Shown piece by piece: positions 8,493 through 17,704 of a DNA stretch of 64,000 nucleotides; position 1 is the first letter of the stretch; the number at the start of each line of letters is the position of its first letter. The notes under the pieces are model-generated. The model was given only the letters and a program-made list of their open reading frames with translations, was not told where the DNA came from and searched no databases. Both the position numbers and the translations under genes were made by a program. Source of the DNA: Actinacidiphila sp. DG2A-62 (lineage in GTDB: Bacteria > Actinomycetota > Actinomycetes > Streptomycetales > Streptomycetaceae). The DNA is taken from positions 6,772,001-6,836,000 of the forward strand of contig NZ_JAYMGI010000002.1 in the NCBI RefSeq assembly GCF_035825295.1, read 5' to 3'.

Positions 8493-9179
8493 ATGCCGTA
8501 CGAACCACCCACCCACAGCGTCGAGCGCTCGATGCGCGCCACCTTGGGCGTCCGCACCGTCGCCGGCGTGGACGAGGTGGGCCGGGGAGCCTGGGCCGGG
8601 CCGGTCACCGTGTGCGCCGCGATCACCGGTCTGCGCCGTCCGCCGGAGGGCCTGACCGACTCCAAGCTCATCACGCCCAAGCGCCGCACCCGGCTGGCCG
8701 CCGTCCTCACCGACTGGGTCACCTCGTACGCGCTCGGGCACGCCTCCAACGAGGAGATCGACGAACTGGGCATGACGGCCGCGCTCCGGCTGGCCGCGGT
8801 ACGCGCCCTGGACGGCCTTCCCGAACGCCCCGACGCGGTGATCCTCGACGGCAAGCACAACTACCTCGGCGGCTCCTGGACCGTCCGCACGGTCATCAAG
8901 GGCGACCAGTCCTGCGTGGCGGTCGCCGCCGCGTCGGTCATCGCCAAGGTGCACCGGGACGGCGCGATGGCCGAACTCGGGCGGGAACACGCGCCGTTCG
9001 CCTTCGCGGAGAACGCCGGCTACCCCTCGCCCGTGCACCGGGCCGCGCTGGAGGAGTTCGGCCCCACCGGCCACCACCGCCTGTCGTGGTCGTACCTGGA
9101 CGCCCTTCCGCGCTGGCAGCACCTGAAGAAGGTGCGCGAGGGCGTGGACACCGGGGAACAACTCGGTTTCGATTTCTGA
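8493..9179 (+). CDS. rnhB: ribonuclease HII
   Basis: RNase HII cuts RNA/DNA hybrids and single ribonucleotides in DNA, removing misincorporated rNMPs. The 228-aa protein has the family start VAGVDEVGRGAWAGPV with the catalytic Asp-Glu of DEVGRG, the third acidic residue in VILDGK, and the fourth in the VIAKVHRDGAM region. Length is normal. The start fits a near-leaderless mRNA from the TTGTGG/TAGGCT promoter. Its location close to LexA, nrdJ and recQ suits a DNA-maintenance neighbourhood, though there is no operon with them. Confidence 0.96.
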   Translation: MPYEPPTHSVERSMRATLGVRTVAGVDEVGRGAWAGPVTVCAAITGLRRPPEGLTDSKLITPKRRTRLAAVLTDWVTSYALGHASNEEIDELGMTAALRLAAVRALDGLPERPDAVILDGKHNYLGGSWTVRTVIKGDQSCVAVAAASVIAKVHRDGAMAELGREHAPFAFAENAGYPSPVHRAALEEFGPTGHHRLSWSYLDALPRWQHLKKVREGVDTGEQLGFDF

Positions 9180-9233
9180 TGCACGACCCACCCCCCGCTG
9201 CGTTTTCCCTGCGCGTTTGATAGACATCAACTC

Positions 9234-9812
9234 ATGCCTCTCATCCCCGAGGAGCCTCAGATTCACGAGAGCGTCCCGGGTCCCCGCACTGCTCCGGCCG
9301 CCGGCCGGAGTGCGTCGACCCCCCGTCCTGTTCCCGGTCCGCCGCGACCCGCGGCGTCCCGACCCACCGCACCCCGCCAGGCAGCGCCACGACCGCTGCC
9401 CAAGCAGCGTGCCCAGGAGCGCGCGGGTGCCCAGCTCCAGCTGATCCCCGCTCCCGTCGACGGCGCGGTGGACGCCGCCGACGAGACCGTCGACCTGCTG
9501 CTGGACACCGGTCGCGCCCCCGGCGAGATCCTGGTGCTGACCACCGGCGACCCGCACCCCTGGGCCGCCCACGAGCTCAGCTTCGGCGAGGCGTCCTACT
9601 GGGCGCAGCACGACGCCGCGGACGACGTCTTCTACGCCGACATCGACGCCACCCGCGCCACCGGACGCCCGGTGGTGGTCGTGGCGGTCAACGGCGGGAC
9701 CGACGAGACACTGGCCGCCTCGCTGGCCGGCGCCCTCGCCCGTGCCGGGGTGCTGCTCATCGTGTGCGGCGACCCGGCGCGCATCAACGCGATGCTGGGC
9801 GCCAGCGCCTGA
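9234..9812 (+). CDS. conserved actinobacterial protein, Pro/Arg-rich N-terminus
   Basis: I do not recognise a named family. Residues 1-65 are Pro/Ala/Arg-rich and probably disordered. Residues 70-192 form a compact alpha/beta segment (ILVLTTGDPHPWAAHEL, RPVVVVAVNGGTDE, GVLLIVCGDPARI). From memory this half resembles the end of some actinobacterial superfamily I helicases, as if a terminal helicase module stood alone without Walker motifs; that is inference. No clear Shine-Dalgarno precedes the ATG. It lies between rnhB and a convergent gene whose stop is 3 nt away. Confidence 0.75.
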   Translation: MPLIPEEPQIHESVPGPRTAPAAGRSASTPRPVPGPPRPAASRPTAPRQAAPRPLPKQRAQERAGAQLQLIPAPVDGAVDAADETVDLLLDTGRAPGEILVLTTGDPHPWAAHELSFGEASYWAQHDAADDVFYADIDATRATGRPVVVVAVNGGTDETLAASLAGALARAGVLLIVCGDPARINAMLGASA

Positions 9813-9815
9813 CGG

Positions 9816-10406
9816 TCAGTTCGCGACAACCCGGCGCACAGGCTCCGGGGCACCGCCCGGAGCCTGCCGCGCCGCGCCCGCGTCCGGCGTGGAGGCCGAA
9901 CGGGCGTTGGGCGTGCGCCCGCTGCGGTTCTCGCCCAGGACGTTCCACCCCTCGTCGGTCAGCGCCACGTAGGAGCCGCAGCGCAGGCCGTGCAGCACGC
10001 AGGCGTCCCGCAGGCCCCACATCCACGCGCCGTCCTCCGCGGTCCAGGCGGACGAGCCGTCCCGGCAGACCATGAGCACCGCGGTCCTGACCGGATGGCG
10101 CAGCCGCAGGTCGTGCGGGATGACCCGGCGCAGGTGGGACAGCACCGCGTTGCGGCGCTCCCACCCGTCGAACACGCCCACCCGGCCGGCGAAGGACGCG
10201 CTGGCCCTGATGCGTCCGTCCGGGTCGTACACGGCGACCACCGCGACCGACGGCGACGGAAGGTGCCGTGCGACCAGGTCCTTGATCACGTCACGGGGGT
10301 TGGCCAGCAACGGGACCACGGAGTCCGCCCATTCGGCGGGTTCGAGACTGCGTGTCACGAGAGAGGAAGTGGAGGCGGACGTCCCCGTCACGAAGCCGGT
10401 GGTCAC
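9816..10406 (-). CDS. GAF-like conserved protein of unknown function
   Basis: A 196-aa protein. The GTG at 10406 was chosen because GGGAGG sits just before it (protein starts VTTGFVTG); the open frame extends upstream without homology-like content. The middle (about 35-150) has the alternation of strands and helices of a GAF or sensor-like fold (VAVVAVYDPDGRIRASASF, AVLMVCRDGSSAWTAEDGA, CGSYVALTDEGW). The C-terminal 40 residues are low complexity. No catalytic motif is visible. It converges with the 9234 gene and lies about 200 bp downstream of recQ on the same strand. Confidence 0.7.
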   Translation of the reverse strand: MTTGFVTGTSASTSSLVTRSLEPAEWADSVVPLLANPRDVIKDLVARHLPSPSVAVVAVYDPDGRIRASASFAGRVGVFDGWERRNAVLSHLRRVIPHDLRLRHPVRTAVLMVCRDGSSAWTAEDGAWMWGLRDACVLHGLRCGSYVALTDEGWNVLGENRSGRTPNARSASTPDAGAARQAPGGAPEPVRRVVAN

Positions 10407-10606
10407 GGTCCTCCCTTCGCGGATGCACCCGCGGACCGGGCGCGCGGGCGCACGCCGGTCGCAAAGGGCTCGGAGAGCCGGTCGGGGAATCCGCTGCCAA
10501 TTCTTCCTCCCGCACTGCCCTGCGGCAACGGGCAATTCGCTGCGGTCGACCCGCTATGGCGCCGTTCGCCCGTTAGATCCCTCCTTTCCGCGCCGCGGAC
10601 CCGGCG

Positions 10607-12796
10607 CTATCCCTGAACTGCCAGGACCAGCGGGAACACCGCGGGAACCCCGGCCCGCCGCAGCATCCGGGCCACCACCGCGAGCGTCCAGCCGGTGTCC
10701 GCCAGATCGTCCACGAGCAGCACGGGACCGGGCGTCTCCCGCAGAGCCGTGACCAGGTCCGGCGGCAGCGTGAACGCGCTGTGCAGGGCGCGCACCCGCT
10801 GTGCGCTGTTGCTGCGGGGCACGCCGCCGGGGTCGCCGTCGGGCGCGTACCCGACCCGGCCGAGCAGCGGTATCCGGCCGATCTCGGCGATACGGGCGCC
10901 GAGCGACTCGATCAGCCGACCGTGGCGGTGCGAATCGATGGTGACCACGCCGACCGGGCGCCCCGGCGCGTCGGACCCGCCGCTGGCCCAACCGCCGTCG
11001 CTCCTGGCCCAGTCGGCGAGCACCTTGACCACCGCGTCGGCGGCGTCGGCCGGCACCGGTTCGTCGGCCGCGCCCTGGGCGAACAGTGGACGCAGCCTGT
11101 TCCCCCACCCGATGTCCGACAGCCGTCCCAGCGCGCGCCCGGCCTCCGCCTGCTCGGCCGCGGGGATGCGGCCCTTGAGCGCCACGCCGGCCGCCTCCAG
11201 GCCGGTCGGCCACATCTTCCGCGGCTCGACCTCGACCCCCGGCCTGCCCAGCGCCGCGCGGGCGGCGTCGAGCGTCGCGGCCGAGACCTCCACCGGGTGG
11301 CGTGCGCCGGCGCAGTTGTCGCACCGGCCGCACGGCGCTGCCTGCTCGTCGTCCAACTGCCGCCGCAAAAACTCCATCCGGCAGGCCGTGGTCCGCGCGT
11401 ACTCCCTCATCGCCTCCTGCTCGGCCTCCCGCTGCCGGGCCACCCACGCGTACCGCTCGGCGTCGTAGACCCACGGCTGCCCGGTGGCCGTCCAGCCGCC
11501 GCGCACCCTGCGCACCGCGCCGTCGACGTCCAGCACCTTCAGCATGATCTCCAGCCGGGACCTGCGCAGGTCCACCCGCGCTTCCAGGGCCGGGACCGAC
11601 AGCGGCCGGTCGGCTGCGGCCAGGACGTCCAGGGTGCGCACGACCTGCTCCTCTGGCGGGAAGGCGAGGGAGGCGAAATATCGCCAGATCGCGGCGTCCT
11701 CGCGCCCCGGCAGCAGCAGCACCTCGGCGTGGTCGACGCCGCGGCCGGCCCGGCCCACCTGCTGGTAGTAGGCGATGGGGGAGGACGGGGAGCCGACGTG
11801 CACCACGAACCCGAGGTCCGGCTTGTCGAAGCCCATACCGAGCGCGGAGGTGGCCACGAGGGCCTTGACCCGGTTGGCGAGGAGGTCGGCCTCCGCCGCC
11901 TCCCGGTCCGCGTTCTCGGTGCGGCCCGAGTAGGACGCCACGGTGTGCCCGCGCTGGCGCAGGAACGCGGTGATCTCATCGGCGGCGGCCACGGTCAGCG
12001 TGTAGATGATGCCCGACCCCGGGAGGTCGTCCAGATGGTCGGCCAGCCATGCCAGCCGGTGTGCGGCGTCCGGCAGGTGCAGCACCCCGAGCGAGAGGGA
12101 CTCTCGCTCCAGCGGGCCGCGCAGCACGAGCGCTCCGCCGCCCTCCGACTCCTCGGCTTTCCGGCCGCCGGTGCCCAACTGCTCGGCCACGTCCGCCGTC
12201 ACGCGGGCGTTGGCGGTCGCGGTGGTGGCCAGGACGGGCACTCCCGGCGGCAGGTCGGCGAGCATCGTGCGCAACCTGCGGTAGTCGGGCCGGAAGTCGT
12301 GGCCCCAGTCGGAGATGCAGTGCGCCTCGTCGACGACGAGCAGTCCGGTGCTGGCGGCCAGCTTGGGAAGGACCTGGTCGCGGAAGTCCGGGTTGTTCAG
12401 CCGTTCGGGACTGACTAGCAGCACGTCGACCTCGCCGGCCGCGACCTCGGCCTGGACGCCGTCCCATTCCTCGGTGTTGGACGAATTGATCGTGCGCGCG
12501 CGGATGCCCGCGCGTGCGGCGGCCTCGACCTGATTGCGCATCAGGGCCAGCAGCGGGGAGACGATCACCGTGGGTCCCGAACCCCGCTCGCGCAGCAGCG
12601 CCGTCGCGACGAAGTACACGGCCGACTTCCCCCACCCGGTCCGCTGCACCACCAGCGTTCTGCGGCCGTGCGCGACCAGCGCCTCGACGGCGCGCCACTG
12701 GTCCTCGCGCAGCCGCGCGGTTCCGGGCTCGGCGCCGACCAGTCGGGCCAGTACGGTGTCGGCTGCGTCACGCAGCGCGGTGGTCGATTCGGTCAT
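10607..12796 (-). CDS. RecQ-type DNA helicase with C-terminal phosphoribosyltransferase-like domain
   Basis: A superfamily II 3'-5' DNA helicase of the RecQ group. The 729-aa protein has Walker A GWGKSAVYF, the DEAH box VVDEAHCISDWGHDF, and motif VI QVGRAGRG. A zinc-binding region (CRMEFLRRQLDD then CGRCDNC) follows. Unlike E. coli RecQ, the C-terminal 200 residues end in a type I phosphoribosyltransferase signature (PVLLVDDLADTGWTL), so this is a helicase-PRTase fusion known in actinobacteria. ATG 12796 was preferred to an upstream start because homologous content begins at MTESTTAL. It diverges from the DUF4192 gene. Confidence 0.93.
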   Translation of the reverse strand: MTESTTALRDAADTVLARLVGAEPGTARLREDQWRAVEALVAHGRRTLVVQRTGWGKSAVYFVATALLRERGSGPTVIVSPLLALMRNQVEAAARAGIRARTINSSNTEEWDGVQAEVAAGEVDVLLVSPERLNNPDFRDQVLPKLAASTGLLVVDEAHCISDWGHDFRPDYRRLRTMLADLPPGVPVLATTATANARVTADVAEQLGTGGRKAEESEGGGALVLRGPLERESLSLGVLHLPDAAHRLAWLADHLDDLPGSGIIYTLTVAAADEITAFLRQRGHTVASYSGRTENADREAAEADLLANRVKALVATSALGMGFDKPDLGFVVHVGSPSSPIAYYQQVGRAGRGVDHAEVLLLPGREDAAIWRYFASLAFPPEEQVVRTLDVLAAADRPLSVPALEARVDLRRSRLEIMLKVLDVDGAVRRVRGGWTATGQPWVYDAERYAWVARQREAEQEAMREYARTTACRMEFLRRQLDDEQAAPCGRCDNCAGARHPVEVSAATLDAARAALGRPGVEVEPRKMWPTGLEAAGVALKGRIPAAEQAEAGRALGRLSDIGWGNRLRPLFAQGAADEPVPADAADAVVKVLADWARSDGGWASGGSDAPGRPVGVVTIDSHRHGRLIESLGARIAEIGRIPLLGRVGYAPDGDPGGVPRSNSAQRVRALHSAFTLPPDLVTALRETPGPVLLVDDLADTGWTLAVVARMLRRAGVPAVFPLVLAVQG

Positions 12797-12846
12797 GACC
12801 CCATGCAACCCCATCGCACCGACACTTCGCCAACGGCGACCGCGAA

Positions 12847-12881
12847 CCTGTGGATAACTACGGAGCGAAGTTATCCACAGG
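12847..12881. promoter_or_regulatory. inverted pair of perfect DnaA boxes
   Basis: CCTGTGGATAACT (12847-12859) and AGTTATCCACAGG (12869-12881) are perfect 13-bp inverted arms with a 9-bp spacer. Each contains the canonical DnaA box TTATCCACA (12849-12857 minus strand, 12871-12879 plus strand). It lies between the divergent recQ and DUF4192 genes. Confidence 0.75.
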
Positions 12882-12930
12882 CTTTCGGGGGGTCTGGCGC
12901 ACGGTCGGTGGCATGCGTCATCGTCGAGTC

Positions 12931-14172
12931 ATGACACAGAGCAACGAGAATCAGCACGGACAGTCACCGAATCCCGACGAGATCAAAGTCACCCTGCGTA
13001 GTACGGAGGAGCTGGCGGACGCGTTGCCGTTCCTGCTCGGCTTCCACCCGACCGACAGCGTGGTGGTCGCCGGCCTGCACGGCGAACGCGGCCGTTTCGG
13101 CGGCCGGGTGCGCCTCGCCCTGCCCGACGACCCGGCGCAGTGGGCCGACACGGCCGCTCAGCTCGCCGACTGCCTGATCGAGAACAGCACGCGGCGCGGA
13201 CAACGGCCGGACGCCGTGGTCGCGTTCCTCTGCCAGGACCCGCGCGAGGGCGAGCGGCCCGGCGACGTGCGGCACCGGCTCGAACCGCTCGCACAGAGTC
13301 TGCGGCTGGCCTTCGGACGGCTGGAGGTCCCGGTCGTGGAGGCGCTGTGCATCGCCGCCGGCCGATGGTGGTCCTACTGCGCGCCGCACCCGGACGGCGG
13401 ACCTCCCGAGGGCAGCGTGCTGCCACCACCCGGCAGCACCGCCATGGCCGCCACCGCCGCCTACGCCGGGCTGCCCGCGCCCGTCTCCCTGCGGGATCTG
13501 GAGAGCAGGCTCAGGCCCGCCGCCGAACGGCACCGCGGCCACGAGATCGCGCTGGACATGGCCTCGGCCGAACTCGTGCCGCGCATGCTCGCGGACGCCT
13601 CCGCGGGTGAGGCGGTCAAGGAACGGACGCTCGTGCTGGCGCGCACGGCGCTCGAACGGTTCCGCGCGTCACCCGCGATCAGCGACCCGGCGCGCTGCGA
13701 CCGGCGCGACGACCGGCTGCTCACCGACGACGAAGCGGCCTCGCTCATCCTCGGCCTGCAGGACAAGGAGGCCCGCGACCGTGCCGCCGAGTGGATGGAA
13801 CCCGAACAGGCCGACGCCGCGCTGCGGTTGTGGCGGGCCCTGGCCCGGCGCTGCGCCGGTCCGTATCAGGAGCACGCCGCCGCGCCGCTCGCGCTGGTCG
13901 GCTGGGTGGCGTGGGCGTCCGGCGACGAGGCCGAGGCGCGTGCGGCACTGGGCCTCGCGCTCGACCTCGACGGCCAGTACACCTTCGCCAGGCTGCTCCA
14001 CCAGGCGGTCAACGCGGGTCTCGACCCGGAACTGCTCCGCCGCTCGCTGCGCCGGGACCGCCGCAGGCGGGTGATCGCCGCGACTACGACTCGCCGCGGG
14101 CCAGCCGGAGCAGCCGGTCGAGGACCCGGCCGTCACTCACTCGGAGGCCGTCGTGCTCGTACTCGTCGGTGA
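12931..14172 (+). CDS. DUF4192 family protein
   Basis: The start VTLRSTEELADALPFLLGFHPTDSVVVAGL is characteristic of DUF4192, an actinobacterial family of unknown function. ATG 12931 (MTQSNENQH) gives 413 aa; an in-frame ATG six codons upstream is possible. The body is helical and charged, with a tetratricopeptide-like stretch near 300-370 (WMEPEQADAALRLWRALARR). The last 30 residues (RRGPAGAAGRGPGRH onward) are Arg/Gly-rich and overlap the 3' end of the convergent hydrolase gene by 89 bp, so the true stop may be earlier if a base is missing. Confidence 0.85.
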   Translation: MTQSNENQHGQSPNPDEIKVTLRSTEELADALPFLLGFHPTDSVVVAGLHGERGRFGGRVRLALPDDPAQWADTAAQLADCLIENSTRRGQRPDAVVAFLCQDPREGERPGDVRHRLEPLAQSLRLAFGRLEVPVVEALCIAAGRWWSYCAPHPDGGPPEGSVLPPPGSTAMAATAAYAGLPAPVSLRDLESRLRPAAERHRGHEIALDMASAELVPRMLADASAGEAVKERTLVLARTALERFRASPAISDPARCDRRDDRLLTDDEAASLILGLQDKEARDRAAEWMEPEQADAALRLWRALARRCAGPYQEHAAAPLALVGWVAWASGDEAEARAALGLALDLDGQYTFARLLHQAVNAGLDPELLRRSLRRDRRRRVIAATTTRRGPAGAAGRGPGRHSLGGRRARTRR

Positions 14173-15393
14173 CCCAGGTCCTCAGCCCGCGGATCGCGGC
14201 AGCCGTGGCGAGCGAGTCGGCGGTGTCGACATACATGTCGTCGTGGTAGACCGCAGCCGCGACCGGCACCTCGTTCCGGGCGAGGCGGTCCGCGTCGTAG
14301 AGATCCGGCCAATCGGTCATCTGCGCCAGCAGCTCCGCCGTCTCGCGCAGTGGTGCGAGCGCCGGGTCTGTGGCGAACATCCACGGATGGATGGTCTCGC
14401 CGGTGAAGAGCACAGGAGCGTCGCCGGCGAGCGCCGCCGCCGCGTCGAACTGAGGGAACTCGGCGCGGATGCGCTCGGCCGCCCAACCGGTGCCGGCCGC
14501 GGACACCGACCGCTGGCCGTAGGTCGGCTCGTGCAGCAGGGCGTAGAGAGGGTTGTCGGCACGGGACAGGTGGCTTCGCACCTGTTCCAGGAAGGAGTCG
14601 GAGAGGACCGGACCGGCAGACGTCCGGACGAAGGCGTCCTCGATCAGGTAGTGCAGGACATGGGACCCGTTCCCGGACCCGAGCATGAGGCCGAGCGACT
14701 GGAAGGCCTCCGCAGTGAGCGTGCCTCCGCCCGGCAGCGCCACCCGGTGCTCGCCGAGGTGCCGCACGATCGTGCGCACCGCCGCGACGTCCTGCGGGTA
14801 ACGCGCGTAGTGGGCCCGGTTCTTGCGCTCAATCCGCGGATAGGCGGCGCGGTAGACGTCCTCCGCGGTGGAGCGCAGCCCCGGCAGCCCGCCGGTGATC
14901 AGCACTTCGCGCAGGCTCTGCGGGGCGAGCGACAGGTAGGTGACCGCGCAGAAACCGCCGAAGCTCTGGCCGAGCACGCTCCAGCGCCCGTGCCGGCCGA
15001 GCAACTCCTGCCGGATGCTCTCGCAGTCCCGGACGATCGAGTCGGCGCGGAAGTGCGACAGATAACGGGCCTGGGCGTCGGCGCCACCGCGCGCGGGCAG
15101 CGTCTGGCGGGTGGCGGGGGTGGACCGACCGGTGCCGCGCTGGTCGAGCAGCAGCACCCGGTAGTCGTCCAGCGCCCGCTTCAGCCACGAGTCCCGGCCC
15201 AGCGGACGGGGGAGCGGCTGCCCGGTCCACCCTGCAGGTAGACCAACCAGGGCAGGTCGTCCCGCTCCCGGCCCGCCGCCACGACCTCTCGGGCATACAC
15301 CTCGATCTGCTCGCCCTCGGGCGCGCCGTGGTCGAGGGGAACGGTGAAGAGGTGGTCGGTGAGCACGGTGCCGGGCTGGCGGTGTACGGCCAT
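14084..15393 (-). pseudogene. alpha/beta hydrolase (proline iminopeptidase-like), frameshifted
   Basis: Two reading frames together encode one complete S33-type hydrolase. The N-terminal part (15393 down to about 15212) reads MAVHRQPGTVL to LVYLQGGPG, the oxyanion-hole HGGPG-like motif. The rest (from about 15212 down to 14084) continues RPLGRDSWLK, DQRGTGRS, the nucleophile motif GQSFGGFC, a cap domain, and the final His region YEHDGLRVSD. The frames join if one C is added to the C5 run (G5 on the plus strand, 15208-15212). All catalytic pieces are intact, so a sequencing indel is as likely as a true mutation. It would release N-terminal proline or similar residues from peptides. Confidence 0.85.
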
Positions 15394-15598
15394 GGGACGG
15401 ATCTCCGAGAGGTGCGTGACGGCAGTTCGGGAACGAGGTGCGCGAACTCGGTGCGGGAAGGAGGTGCGAACGGACGGTACGGAAGGTGACTCCCGTCCAG
15501 GAACGGTAGACCGGCCGTGACCAGGGCGCTCGACCGGGCGTTCATCCTGTGTGCAGCAGTCAGCGAGGGAGCGCTCCCGTCCGCCCGGAGCGATCCCG

Positions 15599-17611
15599 GT
15601 GCAGCGGGCCGGGTCGGCGCCGGAGCCGCTCCACGAGGCGTTCGTCTGCGTCGCGGCCCCCGCGTTCGTGATCTCGCCCCGGCACGGCCGACTGGAGGGG
15701 GTGTCGGCGGCGGGCTTCTACCGCGACGGGCGCCGGCTGCTCGCCCGGTGTGAGCTGACCGTGGCCGGGACGGAGCCGGTGGCGGTCCAGGCACGGATGC
15801 AGGGCGCGGACCGCGTCCGGTTCCTGGCCACCCTGCGCACCGGCGTGGACCGGGGGCCCGACCCGTCCGTGACGGTGGAGCGGATCAGGACGGCCGCGGG
15901 CACCGAGCGGATCACCCTCACCAACTCCGGGCGCGCGGCGGTGAGGCTGCCCGTCGAGCTGGTCCTGGCGACCGACCTGGCGCCGTTCGCGGCCGTGGTC
16001 GCGGGGCGAGCGGGTCCGGAGGCGCCCGCCGCGGTCAGCGGGCCGGGACTGCGCTGGTCCAGGGGAGCGCTGGCCGTCAAAGCCGCGGCGCGCCCCGCCC
16101 CGGACGCGATCGTCGCGCCTCGCGGGCTGCTGCGATGGGAGGTCGTGCTGCCGGCGGGCGGCAGCTGGACGGTCGAGCTGGCGGTGGAGGCCGCGGTCCC
16201 GACCGGGACGGACCGTGTGTCGAGCCGTGTGTCGAGCCGTGTGTCGAGCCTGGGCGCTCGGCGGCGCCCCGAGCTGTGGCAGGACGCGGTCGCGGAGGCG
16301 GACGACCGGCGGGTCGGCGCACTGTTCGGCGCGTGCCTGGACGACCTGCGGGCGCTGACGGCGCGCGATCCGGAGCACCCGGCGGACCTGCGGGTCGTCT
16401 CCGGGGCGCCCTGGCGGCTGGGGCTGGTTCCCGCGGACGCTTTGTGGGCGGCGCGGATGCTGCTTCCGCTGGGTACGCGTCTGGCGACCGGCACGCTGCG
16501 CGCCCTGGCGCGCCTGCAGGACCCGGCGACCGGCAGGATCCCCGGCGTGGTGCGGGACTGCGGCCCGCACCTGCCGCCGCTGGACTCCGGCGCGGAGGCG
16601 ACGCTGCTGTTCGTCACCGTCCTGGCCGAGGCCCGGCTGTGGGGTCTGCCGGAGCGGGAGACGCGGTCGCTGCTGCCCGCGGCGGAGCGGTGCCTGGGCT
16701 GGCTGCGCTCGGCCGCGTCGGCCGGACGCGGCGGGAAGGAGCCTGAATCCGGGTTCGTACCGGAAGGCAGCGGTGCCGCGCGGGTCGTCAGAGCCGAGAC
16801 GCAGGCGCACGCCCACCGGGCGGCGCTCCAGGGCGCAGAACTGCTCGACGCGTACGGGCGGCCCGGCGCGCGGGAGTGGCGCGCGTACGCGGGGCGGTTG
16901 CGCGACCGGTTCGCCGCGGCGTTCTGGACCGACGGTCCGGGCGGCGGTCGTCCGGCCCTGGCGCTGACGGGCTCCGGTGAGGCACGGCACGTCCTGTCGT
17001 CCTCGCTCGCCCACCTGCTGGACACGGGCTCCGCCGCGGCGGGCGGGCGTGCGGCCGGCCTGCTGGACGCGGCGCGGACCGGGAGGCTGGCCCGTTTGCT
17101 GACCATGCCGGTGCTGGACAGCGGCTGGGGTCTGCGGACGGTGGCGGCGCGGACGCCGGGGTTCAACCCGTTCGGGCACCGCGGCGGCGCGGTGCGGGTG
17201 CACGAGACGGCGATGGCGGTCGCGGGGCTGGCCGACGCGGGGTTCGGGGAGCAGGCTTCGGCACTGGTGAAGGGGGTGGTGGACGCGGCGGAGGAGTTCG
17301 GATTCCGGCTGCCGGAGATATACGCGGGGGAGCAGCGCACGCCCGGGGCCGCGCCGTGCCCGCACCCGATGGCCTGTCGTCCCTCGGCGGTCGCGGCCGC
17401 CGCGGGGGTGCACCTGCTCGCCACGCTGGCCGGGGTGCGTCCCGACGCGCCCGGCGGCACGGTCGCGCTCCGGCCGCTGGGCGGAGCGCCGCTGGGTGCG
17501 CTGCGGCTGTCGGGGCTGCGGGTGGCGGGGCGGCCGTTCTCGGTGCGCGTGAACCGGCTGGGGATGGCCATGGTGGAGGAGGCCGCGCCGGAGCTGCAGC
17601 TCGGCGGCTGA
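15599..17611 (+). CDS. glycogen debranching-type glycosidase
   Basis: A 670-aa protein with a glycogen-debranching N-terminal domain (about 15-200, FVISPRHGRLEGVSAAGFYRDGRRLL) and a C-terminal six-hairpin glycosidase region (ETQAHAHRAALQGAELLDAYG, GWGLRTVAARTPGFNPFGYRG-like, VHETAMAVAGL). This is the amylo-alpha-1,6-glucosidase architecture; the exact sugar is not evident. GTG 15599 was chosen because GGAG lies 8 nt upstream; an earlier GTG at 15551 has no ribosome site. A triple repeat GTGTCGAGCC encodes VSSRVSSRVSS near 220. It diverges from the hydrolase gene. Confidence 0.82.
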   Translation: MQRAGSAPEPLHEAFVCVAAPAFVISPRHGRLEGVSAAGFYRDGRRLLARCELTVAGTEPVAVQARMQGADRVRFLATLRTGVDRGPDPSVTVERIRTAAGTERITLTNSGRAAVRLPVELVLATDLAPFAAVVAGRAGPEAPAAVSGPGLRWSRGALAVKAAARPAPDAIVAPRGLLRWEVVLPAGGSWTVELAVEAAVPTGTDRVSSRVSSRVSSLGARRRPELWQDAVAEADDRRVGALFGACLDDLRALTARDPEHPADLRVVSGAPWRLGLVPADALWAARMLLPLGTRLATGTLRALARLQDPATGRIPGVVRDCGPHLPPLDSGAEATLLFVTVLAEARLWGLPERETRSLLPAAERCLGWLRSAASAGRGGKEPESGFVPEGSGAARVVRAETQAHAHRAALQGAELLDAYGRPGAREWRAYAGRLRDRFAAAFWTDGPGGGRPALALTGSGEARHVLSSSLAHLLDTGSAAAGGRAAGLLDAARTGRLARLLTMPVLDSGWGLRTVAARTPGFNPFGHRGGAVRVHETAMAVAGLADAGFGEQASALVKGVVDAAEEFGFRLPEIYAGEQRTPGAAPCPHPMACRPSAVAAAAGVHLLATLAGVRPDAPGGTVALRPLGGAPLGALRLSGLRVAGRPFSVRVNRLGMAMVEEAAPELQLGG

Positions 17612-17704
17612 GCCCGGCGGCTGAGCCCGGCGGCATCCGCGACCTGATCGCGAAGAGACCGGTTCCTGCTGTTTATCGTCAGGCAGACGCCTAAGATCGT
17701 CGGC

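Noticed and set aside
12847..12881. A chromosomal origin at the DnaA-box pair
   Set aside because: Only two boxes, no dnaA/dnaN neighbours and no AT-rich unwinding region.
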